Shown here: piece by piece, positions 50,741-59,871 of the stretch
Numbering within the stretch: position 1 is the stretch's first letter
How the letters are laid out: each line of letters opens with the position of its first letter
NCBI GenBank assembly: GCA_949291295.1
Contig: CASEVE010000010.1
Coordinates: 1 to 64,000 of the forward strand
DNA length: 64,000 nt
From: an uncultured Olsenella sp.
GTDB lineage: Bacteria; Actinomycetota; Coriobacteriia; Coriobacteriales; Atopobiaceae
Reading direction: 5' to 3'
Translations under genes and position numbers: made by a program
The notes under the pieces: generated by a model
What the model was told of the DNA's origin: nothing
Databases searched by the model: none
Seen by the model: only the letters and a program-made list of their open reading frames with translations

Positions 50741-51755
50741 ATGCAGTACCGCACCAACCCGAGAAACGGCGATGAGATCTCGGCCCTCGGTCTGGGATGC
50801 ATGCGTTTTCCCGGTCCGTCCGGGCGCCCGGACGCGCGCCAGGCCCGTGCGATTATCGCCCGCGCTCTTGAGCGGGGCATAAACTACCTGGACACGGCCT
50901 ATCTCTACCCGGGCAACGAGGCCTGCGTGGGCGCCGCCCTCGAGGAGCTCGGCTGCCGTGACTGGGTCTTTGTTGCCACGAAGCTCCCGCATGCGTCGTG
51001 TCGCCGCCCGGAGGACCCGGACCGAATCTTTGGCGGGTGACTTCCCCGTGCTGCTTGACGCCTATGACTGGGACTTCTGTCAGATTCAGTACAACTACAC
51101 TGGCGAGAAGTACCAGGCGGGGACAGCCGGCCTGCTCGCCGCGCACGCGCGGGGGATGGCCGTCTTTGTGATGGAGCCGCTCCTCGGCGGGCGTCTTGCG
51201 GACAAGCTGCCGCGCCGGGCGCGCCGCATCCTCGATGATGCCGCCACGTCCGAGCTGCCCACGCCCGCTGCCTGGGGGCTCTCTTGGGTATGGGACCATC
51301 CCGAGGTGACGATGCTGCTCTCCGGAATGTCCTCCACAGGGCAGGTGGACGAGAACGCCGCCGTTGCCGAGCGGGCGCTGCCCGGCTCGTTTGCGCCCGG
51401 GCAGCACGAGACGATCGCGCGCGTTGTCGCCGAGTTTGAGCGTACTAACCGCGTGGGGTGCACGGCGTGCGGTTACTGCATGCCCTGCCCGCAGGGAATA
51501 AACATACCCGGGTGCTTCTCGGCATACAATGCAAGCTATGCGCACGGGTGGCTCACTGGGATCTCGCAGTACTTCACTGCGAGCGCCGTTCGCACCGACC
51601 ATCCCAAGCTGGTGAGCAACTGCGTGCGCTGCGGTGCATGCGCTCGCAGGTGCCCTCAGGGGATTGACATCCCCGCGCGCCTGGAGGACGTTGGCCGTCG
51701 ATTTCAGCCGGGTCCCGTTGGCTGGGTGCTTCGTGCGCGCTCCCGGCGCGGCTAG
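50741..51755 (+). pseudogene. Aldo/keto reductase with Fe-S tail, broken by an internal deletion
   Basis: An intact N-terminus from ATG 50741 (MQYRTNPRNGDEISALGLGCMRFPG, then LDTAYLYPGNEACVG and ATKLPHA) runs into a stop at 51038-51040 after DPDRIF. The family sequence resumes in another frame a few bases earlier (GDFPVLLDAYDWDFCQIQYNYTGEKYQ) and continues to 51755. The tail carries two 4Fe-4S motifs, CTACGYCMPCPQGINIP and CVRCGACARRCPQGIDIP. About 70-80 codons that normally join these parts (the barrel segment with the HxxD/FSxH region) are missing and the frame is shifted, so no full enzyme can be made. It interrupts the his operon between hisA and hisF. Confidence 0.85.
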
Positions 51756-51830
51756 CCGGTGCCGTCACGTTCCGCTCCCTGCGCCCTGTGCCCGTACCGC
51801 AACCCTGCCGTTTGGAGCCGCCTCCCCCTC

Positions 51831-51949
51831 GAGTGCGCGAAAGTCGGGGTGAGTTTTTCTAATCCGGTTGCACGCCCTTCTCGCCACCTGCGGAAACACT
51901 GGCGAGAAGGGCGGAGTTTCACGATTGAAACTCCGACTTTCGCACACTC
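51831..51949. repeat. 118-bp hairpin-like element, copy 3
   Basis: Starts GAGTGCGCGAAAGTCGGGG and ends CTCCGACTTTCGCACACTC. An internal CTTCTCGCCA / TGGCGAGAAGG pair forms a second stem. It is inverted relative to copy 2 and flanks the reductase pseudogene on the other side. The rest of the 51756-52070 gap shows nothing further. Confidence 0.85.
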
Positions 51950-52070
51950 GCGGGGAGATGGGGGTTGCGCTCCGTGTTACGACCCGGGGGCAAACGGGGC
52001 ACGCCGCCCAAACTCACGGTAAGCTTGCCTGTGTGGACCCGCGGCCGACCCGCCCGAGCGAAAGGAAGCC

Positions 52071-52838
52071 ATGCTTACCAAACGAGTCATCCCCTGCCTT
52101 GACGTCCACAACGGGCGCGTGGTGAAGGGCGTCAACTTCGTCGACCTCCGCGATGCCGGGGACCCGGTCGAGCTCGCGCGCGCCTACGACCGCGAGGGCG
52201 CCGACGAGGTGGTCTTCCTGGACATCACGGCAACCTCGGATGACCGTGCCACCACGATCGACCTTGCCGCTCGCGCCGCGGCGGAGCTGCGCATCCCGTT
52301 TTGCGTGGGCGGGGGCTTTCGCGACGTGGCAGGGTGTCGGCAGATGATTGCCGCGGGCTCGGACAAAGTCTCGCTCAACTCCGCCGCTGTGCGCGATCCG
52401 TCCCTGCTCACGGCTGCCGCGACCGCCTTTGGCTCCCAGGCCGTCATTTGTGCGATCGACGCCAAGCGCGTGGGCAAGGCCGATAAGTGGGAGGTCTACC
52501 TTGCGGGAGGCCGGGTGGCCACGGGCATCGATGCAGTTGAGTGGGCTGCCGAGGCGGCCCGTCGCGGCGCCGGCGAGATTCTGCTCACGAGCATGGACCG
52601 CGACGGCACCAAGGACGGCTTTGACCTCGCGCTCACCCGTGCCGTGGCGCGTGCCGTACCCATTCCGGTGATCGCGTCCGGTGGCGTGGGCACGCTCGAG
52701 CACTTTGCCGAGGGCATCATCGAGGGCGAGGCCGATGCGGTTCTCGCCGCGAGCGTCTTCCACTTTGGGACGTTCACCATTCGCCAGGTCAAGGAGTACA
52801 TGGCAAGCCAGGGCATCCCCGTGCGCCTGGACTTCTAG
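52071..52838 (+). CDS. hisF: Imidazole glycerol phosphate synthase, cyclase subunit
   Basis: 255 residues. Works with His[24 protein letters not shown] with catalytic D11, [67 protein letters not shown] with catalytic D130-region, and [16 protein letters not shown]. An unusual asset of the locus is its separation from hisH. GAAAGGAAGC precedes the ATG, so it can be translated independently. Confidence 0.95.
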   Translation: MLTKRVIPCLDVHNGRVVKGVNFVDLRDAGDPVELARAYDREGADEVVFLDITATSDDRATTIDLAARAAAELRIPFCVGGGFRDVAGCRQMIAAGSDKVSLNSAAVRDPSLLTAAATAFGSQAVICAIDAKRVGKADKWEVYLAGGRVATGIDAVEWAAEAARRGAGEILLTSMDRDGTKDGFDLALTRAVARAVPIPVIASGGVGTLEHFAEGIIEGEADAVLAASVFHFGTFTIRQVKEYMASQGIPVRLDF

Positions 52839-52966
52839 TCACTTCAGCACGCCCTTCTTGCCCCCTAGAGTCGGTTGAAGCTACTCCACCAGCTGTTACG
52901 TATTCAAGGCAAGGGCTCGTGAAGCGCAGGAGAAGAGACAAGAGTGTTGACATAATATCTCCCAAT

Positions 52967-53006
52967 CTAGAACAAGTGTACTATAATTATGGTACACTTG
53001 TTCTAG
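52967..53006 (+). promoter_or_regulatory. Operator enclosing the -10 box of the toxin-antitoxin module
   Basis: CTAGAACAAGTGTAC (52967-52981) is perfectly complementary to 52992-53006. The 10-bp centre contains TATAAT (52982-52987). Binding by the XRE antitoxin, or by the complex, would occlude the promoter. No -35 at standard distance was found; TTGACA at 52947 is 29 bp away. Confidence 0.65.
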
Positions 53007-53045
53007 TGATTTTACCCTTCAAAATTAGAATAGAAAGGGTATATA

Positions 53046-53417
53046 ATGGGGAAGTGGACAATTGATGTTGGGTACATTCGTGAGTGGCTCAACGAACAGG
53101 ATGATAGAACCGTTGCTTATATCTGGGCAGCACTTTCGATGCTTTCCGAGAGGGGGCCAGCATTGGGAAGGCTACTTGTCGATACTGTTGAACATTCGAT
53201 TTATCCCAACATGAAGGAGCTTCGTCCCGCTTCACCTGGAGAAAGCGAAGTACGAATCCTATTTGCCTTTGACCCCCGACGGCAGGCAGTCATGCTGCTT
53301 GCGGGCGATAAATCGGCGGGAGGAACTCGCAACCGATGGGGGAAGTGGTACCAATGGGCTGTTCCGGAGGCCGATCGGCTCTACGTACAGCATTTGAAGG
53401 GGTTGGGTGAGAGATGA
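53046..53417 (+). CDS. HigB/RelE-like toxin (phage Gp49-like family)
   Basis: 123 residues, preceded by AGAAAGG. Resembles the Gp49-like/HigB branch of RelE mRNA interferases: LVDTVEHSIYPNMKELRPAS, EVRILFAFDPRRQAVMLLAGDKS and a C-terminal helical WGKWYQWAVPEADRLYVQHL. The toxin precedes the antitoxin, as in higBA. Locally A+T-rich, unlike the flanking his genes, consistent with recent insertion between hisF and hisI. The next gene overlaps as ATGA. Confidence 0.8.
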   Translation: MGKWTIDVGYIREWLNEQDDRTVAYIWAALSMLSERGPALGRLLVDTVEHSIYPNMKELRPASPGESEVRILFAFDPRRQAVMLLAGDKSAGGTRNRWGKWYQWAVPEADRLYVQHLKGLGER

Positions 53418-53722
53418 TGGCGCTCTCTTTTGACGATTACGTTGTCGGTCGTGATATCTCCTCCGAGCTGAAGGAGGAGGCGCTGCGTGCGACGCAGGAA
53501 AAGATCAGGACGTACAACCTCATGCAGGCACGCAAGAGCCGCGACGTTACACAGGCCGAGCTCTCCCGGGATATGGGCGTGAGTCAAAAGCGCATCTCGG
53601 ATATAGAGAACGGGCGCCTTGACCTGCTCAAGATTGATACGCTAAGGCGTTATATCGCCGCCCTTGGTGGTACGCTTGAAATCAGTGCGCACCTCCCCTC
53701 TGGAACGGTGTGGTTGGTCTAG
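53414..53722 (+). CDS. XRE-family antitoxin (HigA-like)
   Basis: 102 residues, ATG in the toxin stop (ATGA). N-terminal helix ELKEEALRATQEKIRTYNLMQARK followed by an XRE helix-turn-helix: VTQAELSRDMGVSQKRISDIENGRLDLLKIDTLRRYIAALGG. Neutralises the toxin and probably represses the operon at 52967-53006. Confidence 0.85.
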   Translation: MMALSFDDYVVGRDISSELKEEALRATQEKIRTYNLMQARKSRDVTQAELSRDMGVSQKRISDIENGRLDLLKIDTLRRYIAALGGTLEISAHLPSGTVWLV

Positions 53723-53846
53723 AGAATTGGATTTCTGACAGAGGGCGCATTATGTGTCTTGACCTGTGTTTCCACAGGAGCTGCGGCAAAGTGCTCCTCT
53801 CTGGCTGCAGCAAGGTGATGAGAAACGAGGCGAGGAGGGAGATGGC

Positions 53847-54239
53847 GTGACCAAGCTGGGTGAATCTTGCACCTACGCGGGCGAGATGGTCGAGGAGGTC
53901 TCTGCGGGATCGGCCAACGTTTGCTTTGACGAGCGCGGCCTTGTGCCCGCGGTGGTGCAGCAGGAGGGCACCGGCGAGGTGCTCATGGTCGCGTGGATGA
54001 GCGAGGAGTCGTTGCGGCTCACGCTTGAGACCGGCACCACGTGGTTTTGGAGCCGCAGTCGCAGGGAGCTCTGGAACAAGGGTGCCACCAGCGGAAACAT
54101 GCAGCAGGTGAGGCGCGTGCTCGTGGACTGCGATGCCGACACGCTGCTCGTGGTTGTGGACTCGCCCGGCCCCGCCTGCCACACCGGGCATCGCAGCTGC
54201 TTTTTCCGCGAGCTTTCGCAACAGTCAGACCTGTCCTAA
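53847..54239 (+). CDS. hisI: Phosphoribosyl-AMP cyclohydrolase
   Basis: 130 residues from GTG 53847, with GAGGAGGGAG upstream; the upstream in-frame ATG at 53766 is not favoured. Zn/Mg sites: [43 protein letters not shown] (D-x-D-x-D) and [10 protein letters not shown]. Opens the adenine ring of PR-AMP in histidine synthesis. Not fused to hisE, which follows 22 bp later. Confidence 0.93.
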   Translation: MTKLGESCTYAGEMVEEVSAGSANVCFDERGLVPAVVQQEGTGEVLMVAWMSEESLRLTLETGTTWFWSRSRRELWNKGATSGNMQQVRRVLVDCDADTLLVVVDSPGPACHTGHRSCFFRELSQQSDLS

Positions 54240-54261
54240 CGCTCACGCCTAAGGAGGACCC

Positions 54262-54579
54262 ATGGGGGAGAGAACCGCCAACGTGCAGGACGGCAACATC
54301 GGTGAGACGCTTAACGGGCTCGCTGCCGTTATCCATGCTCGCCGCGATGCCTCACCGGAGCAGTCCTACACCGCCCGCCTGCTTCAGGGCTCGGAGGACA
54401 CCCTGCTCAAGAAGGTCACCGAGGAGGCAACCGAGGTCGCCCTCGCCTGCAAGGACAACGATCACGACCACATCCGCTATGAGGCGGCCGACCTCGTCTA
54501 TCATCTACTCGTCACGTTGGAGCGCTATGGTGTGACCATAGAGGAGCTCGCAGGCGAGCTCGACGCACGCCACAGATAG
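54262..54579 (+). CDS. hisE: Phosphoribosyl-ATP pyrophosphohydrolase
   Basis: 105 residues. All-alpha NTP pyrophosphohydrolase (MazG-like): SYTARLLQGSEDTLLKKVTEEATEVALACK with ExxE and a later EAADLVYHLLVTLE (ExxD). Hydrolyses PR-ATP to PR-AMP before HisI. AAGGAGG precedes the ATG. Confidence 0.93.
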   Translation: MGERTANVQDGNIGETLNGLAAVIHARRDASPEQSYTARLLQGSEDTLLKKVTEEATEVALACKDNDHDHIRYEAADLVYHLLVTLERYGVTIEELAGELDARHR

Positions 54580-54597
54580 TTCGTAGATAGGAACGAC

Positions 54598-55866
54598 ATG
54601 GCCTCAAGACCGGAAAACGTCACCGAGAATGACCTGGCGTCCACCATCCAGCCCGTCATTCTGGGAGCCGACTACTCGGCGTACGCCTACGTGCGCGCCT
54701 TCCGCGAGGCGTACGGCGTGCGCTCGATCATCTATGGAAGCTCCGACGTCAAGTCCATCTCGCGCACCCGCTTTGCTGACTACCGCGTGGTCGAGGGCTT
54801 TGACGAGCCCGAGGTTCTTCTCGACACGCTCTTCTCGCTGGGCGAGGAGCTCTGTGCGTCGGGTCGGCTTCCCTTCCTTGTGACCTGCGGAGACTTCTAC
54901 GCCCGCATTGTGTCCGAGCGCAAGGGCGAGCTCGAGCGCTGGTTCTACACACCGGTCGTGGATTATGACGTGCTCGACTTTGTGACGCAGAAGGAGAACT
55001 TCTACCGCGTGTGCGAGCGCGCCGGCGTGCCCTATCCCAAGACGCGTTTCCTGGACTGCTCAAACCCGGACGCTGTGGCAGATGACTCCGGCTTCACCTA
55101 CCCGCTCGTGGCCAAGCCCTCCAACTCCGCCGCCTACCACTATGCGGAGTTTCCCGGAAAGAAGAAGGTCTTCATCGTGGAGACGCCCGAGGAGCTGCGT
55201 CGAATCTTCGATGCGCTCAAGCGCTCCTGCTACGACGAGAGCCTTATCATCCAGGAGTTTGTCCCCGGCGGCGACTCCCACATGTACGCCATCTACCTGT
55301 ATGCGGACAAGAACTCCAACGTGGTCTTCTCGATCTGCGGACACGTGGGCCTGGAGGACCACCACCCCGGTGCCATCGGAAACGCCGTGGCTATTGTGCC
55401 CGAGAAGAACCCCGAGGTAGAGGCTGCCGCTGCGCGCTTTGTCAAGCAGGTGGGCTATCACGGCATGGGCACCTTTGACGCCAAGTGGGACGCCCACACG
55501 GGTGAGTACAAGTTCCTCGAGATGAACGCGCGTCCGGGCAGGAGTTCTTGGTTCGTCCTTCTCGCCGGCATCAACTTTGCGCGCATCCAGGTGGAAGACA
55601 CCGTGCTCGGACGCACGCCGGCGCACGTAGAGCCCGGTGAGAACTGGGCCTACGTTGCCGTTCCGCGCAAGGTCATCGAGCGCTGCATGCCCGCCGGCCC
55701 CCTCAAGGACCGCATCCTTGCGGCGTATCGCAACGGCACCGCGAGCTTTGCGCTCGACTGGAAGGACGGACACGACGCCCTCGCGCAGCGCCTCTGGGCC
55801 TACGTCAACTTCTATCACCAGGTTCAGAAGTTCGAGAAGTACCTGCCAAAGGGCGACGCCTCGTGA
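54598..55866 (+). CDS. ATP-grasp carboxylate-amine ligase (D-aspartate-ligase-like)
   Basis: 422 residues. ATP-grasp layout: an N-terminal domain (PVILGADYSAYAYVRAFREAYG), LVAKPSNSAAYHYAEFPGKKKVF, IIQEFVPGGDS and the metal/ATP motif KFLEMNARPGRSSWF. Closest visible type is the cell-wall ligases that add D-Asp to the lysine of peptidoglycan precursors, but the substrate remains an inference. It overlaps uvrC by four bases (GTGA), so the two are translated together. Confidence 0.75.
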   Translation: MASRPENVTENDLASTIQPVILGADYSAYAYVRAFREAYGVRSIIYGSSDVKSISRTRFADYRVVEGFDEPEVLLDTLFSLGEELCASGRLPFLVTCGDFYARIVSERKGELERWFYTPVVDYDVLDFVTQKENFYRVCERAGVPYPKTRFLDCSNPDAVADDSGFTYPLVAKPSNSAAYHYAEFPGKKKVFIVETPEELRRIFDALKRSCYDESLIIQEFVPGGDSHMYAIYLYADKNSNVVFSICGHVGLEDHHPGAIGNAVAIVPEKNPEVEAAAARFVKQVGYHGMGTFDAKWDAHTGEYKFLEMNARPGRSSWFVLLAGINFARIQVEDTVLGRTPAHVEPGENWAYVAVPRKVIERCMPAGPLKDRILAAYRNGTASFALDWKDGHDALAQRLWAYVNFYHQVQKFEKYLPKGDAS

Positions 55867-57797
55867 GCGAGCCCAGAGACATCGTCTCGGCCCGAGATGT
55901 GCCCAGCCTTGCCGAGCAGGTGGCGCTCGTGCCCACCGATCCCGGCTGCTACCTCTGGAAGGATGCCAAGGGCGAGGTCGTCTACGTGGGCAAGGCCAAG
56001 AACCTGCGCGCCCGCATGCGCCAGTACGTGACGCTTCAGGACGACCGCGAGAAGATCCCGCTCATGATGCAGGTGGTCAAGTCCTTTGACTATGTGGTCG
56101 TGGGCTCCGAGCACGAGGCTCTGGTCCTGGAACGAAACCTCATCGCACAGTACCACCCGTACTTCAACGTGGACTACAAGGACGACAAGTCCTATCCCTT
56201 CATTGCCATCACGGAGTCTGACGTTTTTCCCGCAATCAAGTACACGCGCGAGAAGCATCGCAAGGGCACGCGCTACTTTGGGCCCTACACCGATGCCCGC
56301 GCGGCTCGCGAGACCATCGATACCCTGCGCAAGGTGGTCCCCATCTGCATGGCTACCTGCGCGGAGTGGAAGCGCGCCCGTCGCATTCTCGAGCGTGAGC
56401 CAGACCAGGCGGCCGTGGCCAACATGCTGCTCTCCAAGCGCTGCCGCCCCTGCTTTGACTATCACGTGGGCCGAGGGCCCGGCGTGTGCGCGGGCATGAT
56501 CGACACGGTGGAGTACGCGCGTCACGTGCGTCAGGTCGAGCGCTTCCTCCAGGGTAACCGCTCGGAGATCGTGGGTGAGCTCACCGAGCAGATGCGCGAG
56601 GCTGCCGCCGACCTCGACTTCGAGCGCGCCGGGCGCATCAAGGCCCGCCTCGACAACCTCGACGCGCTCGATGACCGCCAGCAGGTGGTCTTCTCCTCCA
56701 ACGTGAGCCTGGACCTCATAGGCGTCTACCGCGAGGAGACCATCAGCTGTGCCTGCGTCTTCGTGGTGCGCGAGGGCAGAACGGTGCGCTCGGTTGAGTT
56801 TGTGCTCGACAAGGGGCTCGACGTGGGGGAGGAGGAGCTCGTGGGAGGCTTTCTCAAGCGCTACTACGACGAGACCGCCGATATCCCCGCCGAGGTCAAC
56901 CTCGACTGCGAGCTCGCCGACGCCGAGGTCATCGAGGGCTGGCTCGCCGAGAAGCGCGCCGCGCGCGTGCGCCTGCACCGACCCCTGCGCGGCGAGAAGC
57001 GCCATCTGCTCGACATGGCCTCCGCCAACGCCCGTCACGCCCTCATGCGCTACATGGTTCGCACCGGCTACGCGGACGATCGCACCAACAAGGCGCTGCT
57101 GCAGCTTGAGAGCGCGCTGGCACTGGACGCGCCGCCGATGCGCATCGAGTGCTTTGACATCTCCACGCTCCATGGGCACTTCACCGTGGCCTCTATGGTT
57201 GTCTTCACCAATGGCCGCCCTGACAAGTCCCAGTACCGGCGCTTCAAGATTCGCGCCGAGCTTGACGAGGCAAACGACTTCGTGAGCATGTCCGAGGTGC
57301 TGGGCCGGCGCTACGCGCCGGAGCGCATGGCGGACGAGCGATTTGGGAGCAGGCCCGACCTTCTTGTTGTGGACGGCGGAAAGCCGCAGCTCACAGCCGC
57401 CATGGCGCAACTCGAGGAGCTGGGGCTGGATATTCCCGTCTGCGGACTGGCCAAGTCTGACGAGGAGATCTTTGTGCCGTGGGACGAGACGCCGGTGGTG
57501 CTGCCGAGCGGATCTCCCTCGCTCTACCTCATAAAGCAGGTGCGTGACGAGTCGCACCGCTTTGCCATCACCTTCCACCGAGAGCTTCGCGACAAGGCCA
57601 TGACGCGCTCCGCGATCGATGATGTCCCTGGCGTGGGTCCCAAGCGTCGCCGCGCCCTGATGAAGCGGTTTGGTTCCATGAAGCGCCTGCGCGCCGCGAG
57701 CGAGGAGGAGATTGCCGCCACGCCCGGCGTGCCCGCGGAGGTGGCGCACGCCGTGTGGCAGGCGCTTCGCGACGCCGAGGAGCTTGCAGCCGAGTGA
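55863..57797 (+). CDS. uvrC: UvrABC excinuclease subunit C
   Basis: 644 residues from GTG 55863. N-terminal GIY-YIG nuclease (GCYLWKDAKGEVVYVGKAKNLRARM), Cys-rich MATCAEWKRARRILE..CRPCFDYHVG, UVR motif (MREAAADLDFERAGRIKARLDNL), RNase-H-like C-terminal nuclease (IECFDISTLHGHFTVASMVVF, DLLVVDGGKPQL) and a helix-hairpin-helix (DDVPGVGPKRRRALMKRFGSM). Makes both incisions in excision repair. rapZ and whiA, usually near uvrC in Actinobacteria, lie ~4.5 kb on, after the fructose operon. Confidence 0.96.
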   Translation: MSEPRDIVSARDVPSLAEQVALVPTDPGCYLWKDAKGEVVYVGKAKNLRARMRQYVTLQDDREKIPLMMQVVKSFDYVVVGSEHEALVLERNLIAQYHPYFNVDYKDDKSYPFIAITESDVFPAIKYTREKHRKGTRYFGPYTDARAARETIDTLRKVVPICMATCAEWKRARRILEREPDQAAVANMLLSKRCRPCFDYHVGRGPGVCAGMIDTVEYARHVRQVERFLQGNRSEIVGELTEQMREAAADLDFERAGRIKARLDNLDALDDRQQVVFSSNVSLDLIGVYREETISCACVFVVREGRTVRSVEFVLDKGLDVGEEELVGGFLKRYYDETADIPAEVNLDCELADAEVIEGWLAEKRAARVRLHRPLRGEKRHLLDMASANARHALMRYMVRTGYADDRTNKALLQLESALALDAPPMRIECFDISTLHGHFTVASMVVFTNGRPDKSQYRRFKIRAELDEANDFVSMSEVLGRRYAPERMADERFGSRPDLLVVDGGKPQLTAAMAQLEELGLDIPVCGLAKSDEEIFVPWDETPVVLPSGSPSLYLIKQVRDESHRFAITFHRELRDKAMTRSAIDDVPGVGPKRRRALMKRFGSMKRLRAASEEEIAATPGVPAEVAHAVWQALRDAEELAAE

Positions 57798-57820
57798 TCT
57801 TCTCGGCGCCCCGCACCCGC

Positions 57821-58028
57821 TGGGGCGGGTTCCGGACGTTTTCGGCTCCCAAACCGTCCGCGTGCCGCCCGAACTTCTCGGTATCCTGCGTTGGGGCGGG
57901 TTCCGGACGGTCTGACCTCAGAAACCGTCCGCGGGCCGCCCGTTTTTCTCGCCGTCCGCCGTTGGGGCGGGTTCTGGACGGTCTGGTGCCCGGAACCGTC
58001 CGCGGGCCGCCCGTTCTTCTCGGTTGCT
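57821..58028. repeat. Three tandem dyad units with exact 71-bp period
   Basis: ACCGTCC starts at 57853, 57924 and 57995, each paired with an upstream GGACGKT. Units share TTGGGGCGGGTTCYGGACGG, the CCGTCCGCGKGCCGCCCG segment and end in TTCTCG. The core (GGACGGTT/AACCGTCC) is the same as in the 18938 array. This fills 57798-58040 between uvrC and fruR. Confidence 0.85.
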
Positions 58029-58070
58029 GCCGTTCTATTGACCTGATTGGCGAGAAGAACCCCTCATTTT

Positions 58071-58180
58071 GATGCGCGAAACTGCGTAGATTTGACTGAA
58101 ATTGACCGTTTAGGCGCACAAGAGTACCGTTTACGGCAAATCTGCGTAATCATGCGTATATCTGCGCGAAATTGCGCAAA
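58071..58180 (+). promoter_or_regulatory. Six TGCG boxes in 10-bp phase upstream of fruR
   Basis: TGCG(C/T) starts at 58073, 58083, 58143, 58153, 58163 and 58173: two and four boxes at 10-bp steps, the groups 60 bp apart. An inverted GCGCA lies at 58114. The array ends about 45 bp before fruR. Likely FruR operator and promoter region, locally A+T-rich. Confidence 0.55.
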
Positions 58181-58222
58181 AATGAAAATCACAGAACACC
58201 AAGCACATCGAGGGAGGCAGAC

Positions 58223-58972
58223 ATGCTCGCAGAGGGGCGCCACGCGCGGATCGTTGAGATGGTCCACAGGCAGGGGACCGCCACCGTGACGGAGCTTGCC
58301 GAGGCCCTGGACATCTCCGAGTCCACCATCCGTCGTGACCTGGACAAGCTCGATCAAGCCCATCGACTGATCAAGGTTCACGGTGGCGCCACCACCCTCG
58401 AGTCGGCCCATCTCACGCGCGACCTCACGCTTGAGGAGCGCCACGGCCTGCACGCGGAGGAGAAGCGCGCCATCTGCGCCTACGCTGCCACGCTCATTCG
58501 TCCGGACGACCTCGTCTACCTTGATGCCGGCTCAACCGTGGAGGAGCTTCTCAACCACCTCACCGAGCACAATGCCCGCTACGTGACCGACTCTGTCTCT
58601 CACGCGATGAAGCTTGCCGCGCGCGGCTTTCACGTCACCGTGCTCGGCGGCGAGCTCAAGAGCGCCACGGAGTCGCTTGTGGGACCGGATACCATCGCGT
58701 CTCTCTCGCGCTACCACTTTACGATCGGCTTCTGGGGCGTCAACGGCACCAACCCAGAGAGCGGCCTCACCTCGCCCGAGAGCAACGAGGCCCTGATAAA
58801 ACAGCTCACCATGGAGCGCACCGCGCGTCCCTACGTGCTTGCGGACGCTTCCAAGTTTGACAACACGAGCCTCGTCGAGTTTGGCTCCTTCGACGCTGCC
58901 ACCATCGTCACCTGCGGGGATGTCCCCGAGAAGTACAAGAGCTGCAAAAACGTTGTGGAGGTAGCCCAATGA
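58223..58972 (+). CDS. fruR: DeoR-family transcriptional regulator of the fructose operon
   Basis: 249 residues from ATG 58223, with GGGAGG upstream. N-terminal winged helix: HARIVEMVHRQGTATVTELAEALDISESTIRRDLDKL. The C-terminal DeoR sensor (YLDAGSTVEELLNHL, VLGGELKSATESLVG, GVNGTNPESGLTSPESNEALIKQ, VLADASKFDNTSLVEF) would bind a sugar phosphate, presumably fructose 1-phosphate. Its start overlaps no upstream gene; the TGCG array lies in its leader. fruK overlaps its stop as ATGA. Confidence 0.88.
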   Translation: MLAEGRHARIVEMVHRQGTATVTELAEALDISESTIRRDLDKLDQAHRLIKVHGGATTLESAHLTRDLTLEERHGLHAEEKRAICAYAATLIRPDDLVYLDAGSTVEELLNHLTEHNARYVTDSVSHAMKLAARGFHVTVLGGELKSATESLVGPDTIASLSRYHFTIGFWGVNGTNPESGLTSPESNEALIKQLTMERTARPYVLADASKFDNTSLVEFGSFDAATIVTCGDVPEKYKSCKNVVEVAQ

Positions 58973-59871
58973 TCTGCACGGTCACGTTCAACCCCTCGCT
59001 TGACTACATCGTCCGCGTGGACGACATGCGCCTGGGAGTCATCAACCGCACCACCTACGAGAAGATCTTGCCGGGAGGCAAGGGCGTGAACGTCTCCATC
59101 GTGCTCGGCCACCTTGGCCACGAGAGCCGTGCCCTCGGCTTTGTTGCGGGCTTCACGGGCATCGAGCTCGAGCGCCTCTGCGCAGTGGAAGGCGTGACCT
59201 GCGACTTCATTCGCGTAGCTGAGGGAATGACGCGCATCAACGCCAAGGTCAAGAGCAACGAGGAGACCGAGCTTAACGGTCAAGGCCCAAAGATCACCGA
59301 GGACGACGTCGAGGAGCTCTTCTCCAAGCTCGATCGTCTCACCGACGGGGACACGCTCGTCATCTCCGGATCGGTGCCCTCCGCACTGCCTCACGACATG
59401 TACGAGCGCATCATGTCCCGTCTTGACGGACGCGGAATCCGCATCGTCGTGGACGCGGAGCGCGACCTGCTCACCCGCGTTCTGCCCTATCACCCCTTCC
59501 TCGTGAAGCCCAACAACCACGAGCTCGGGGACATATTCGGCGTCACGCTGCGGACGCGCGACGAGGTTGTGCCGTATGCGAGAAAGCTCCAGGAGATGGG
59601 TGCGGTCAACGTGCTCGTCTCGATGGCGGGGGAGGGCGGCGTGCTCGTTGACGAGACGGGCGATGTCCACCAGAGCCCGGCCGCCAAGGGCACCGTGGTC
59701 AACTCCGTGGGTGCCGGCGACTCCTCGGTGGCAGGGTTCCTTGCGGGCCTCATGGAGACCGGCAGCTACGAGGCCGCATTCAAGATGGCGCTCGCAACCG
59801 GGTCTGCCAGCGCGTTTTCTGATCACCTGGCCACGAGGCCGGAGGTGGAGGCGCTTCTCGCGGCGTCGTGA
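58969..59871 (+). CDS. fruK: 1-phosphofructokinase
   Basis: 300 residues, PfkB family. Phosphorylates fructose 1-phosphate from the PTS. TFNPSLDYIVRVDDM, LPGGKGVNVSIVLGHLG, LVISGSVPSALP, FLVKPNNHELGDIFG and the catalytic GAGDSSVAGFLAGLM. Coupled to fruR by an ATGA overlap. The 215-bp gap to fruA carries GC-rich dyads (about 59878-59915) and the hairpin at 60052. Confidence 0.93.
   Translation: MICTVTFNPSLDYIVRVDDMRLGVINRTTYEKILPGGKGVNVSIVLGHLGHESRALGFVAGFTGIELERLCAVEGVTCDFIRVAEGMTRINAKVKSNEETELNGQGPKITEDDVEELFSKLDRLTDGDTLVISGSVPSALPHDMYERIMSRLDGRGIRIVVDAERDLLTRVLPYHPFLVKPNNHELGDIFGVTLRTRDEVVPYARKLQEMGAVNVLVSMAGEGGVLVDETGDVHQSPAAKGTVVNSVGAGDSSVAGFLAGLMETGSYEAAFKMALATGSASAFSDHLATRPEVEALLAAS

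Noticed and set aside
52947..52987. TTGACA/TATAAT as one promoter for the toxin-antitoxin module
   Set aside because: The spacing is 29 bp, far from 17; the -10 inside the operator may use another or no -35.
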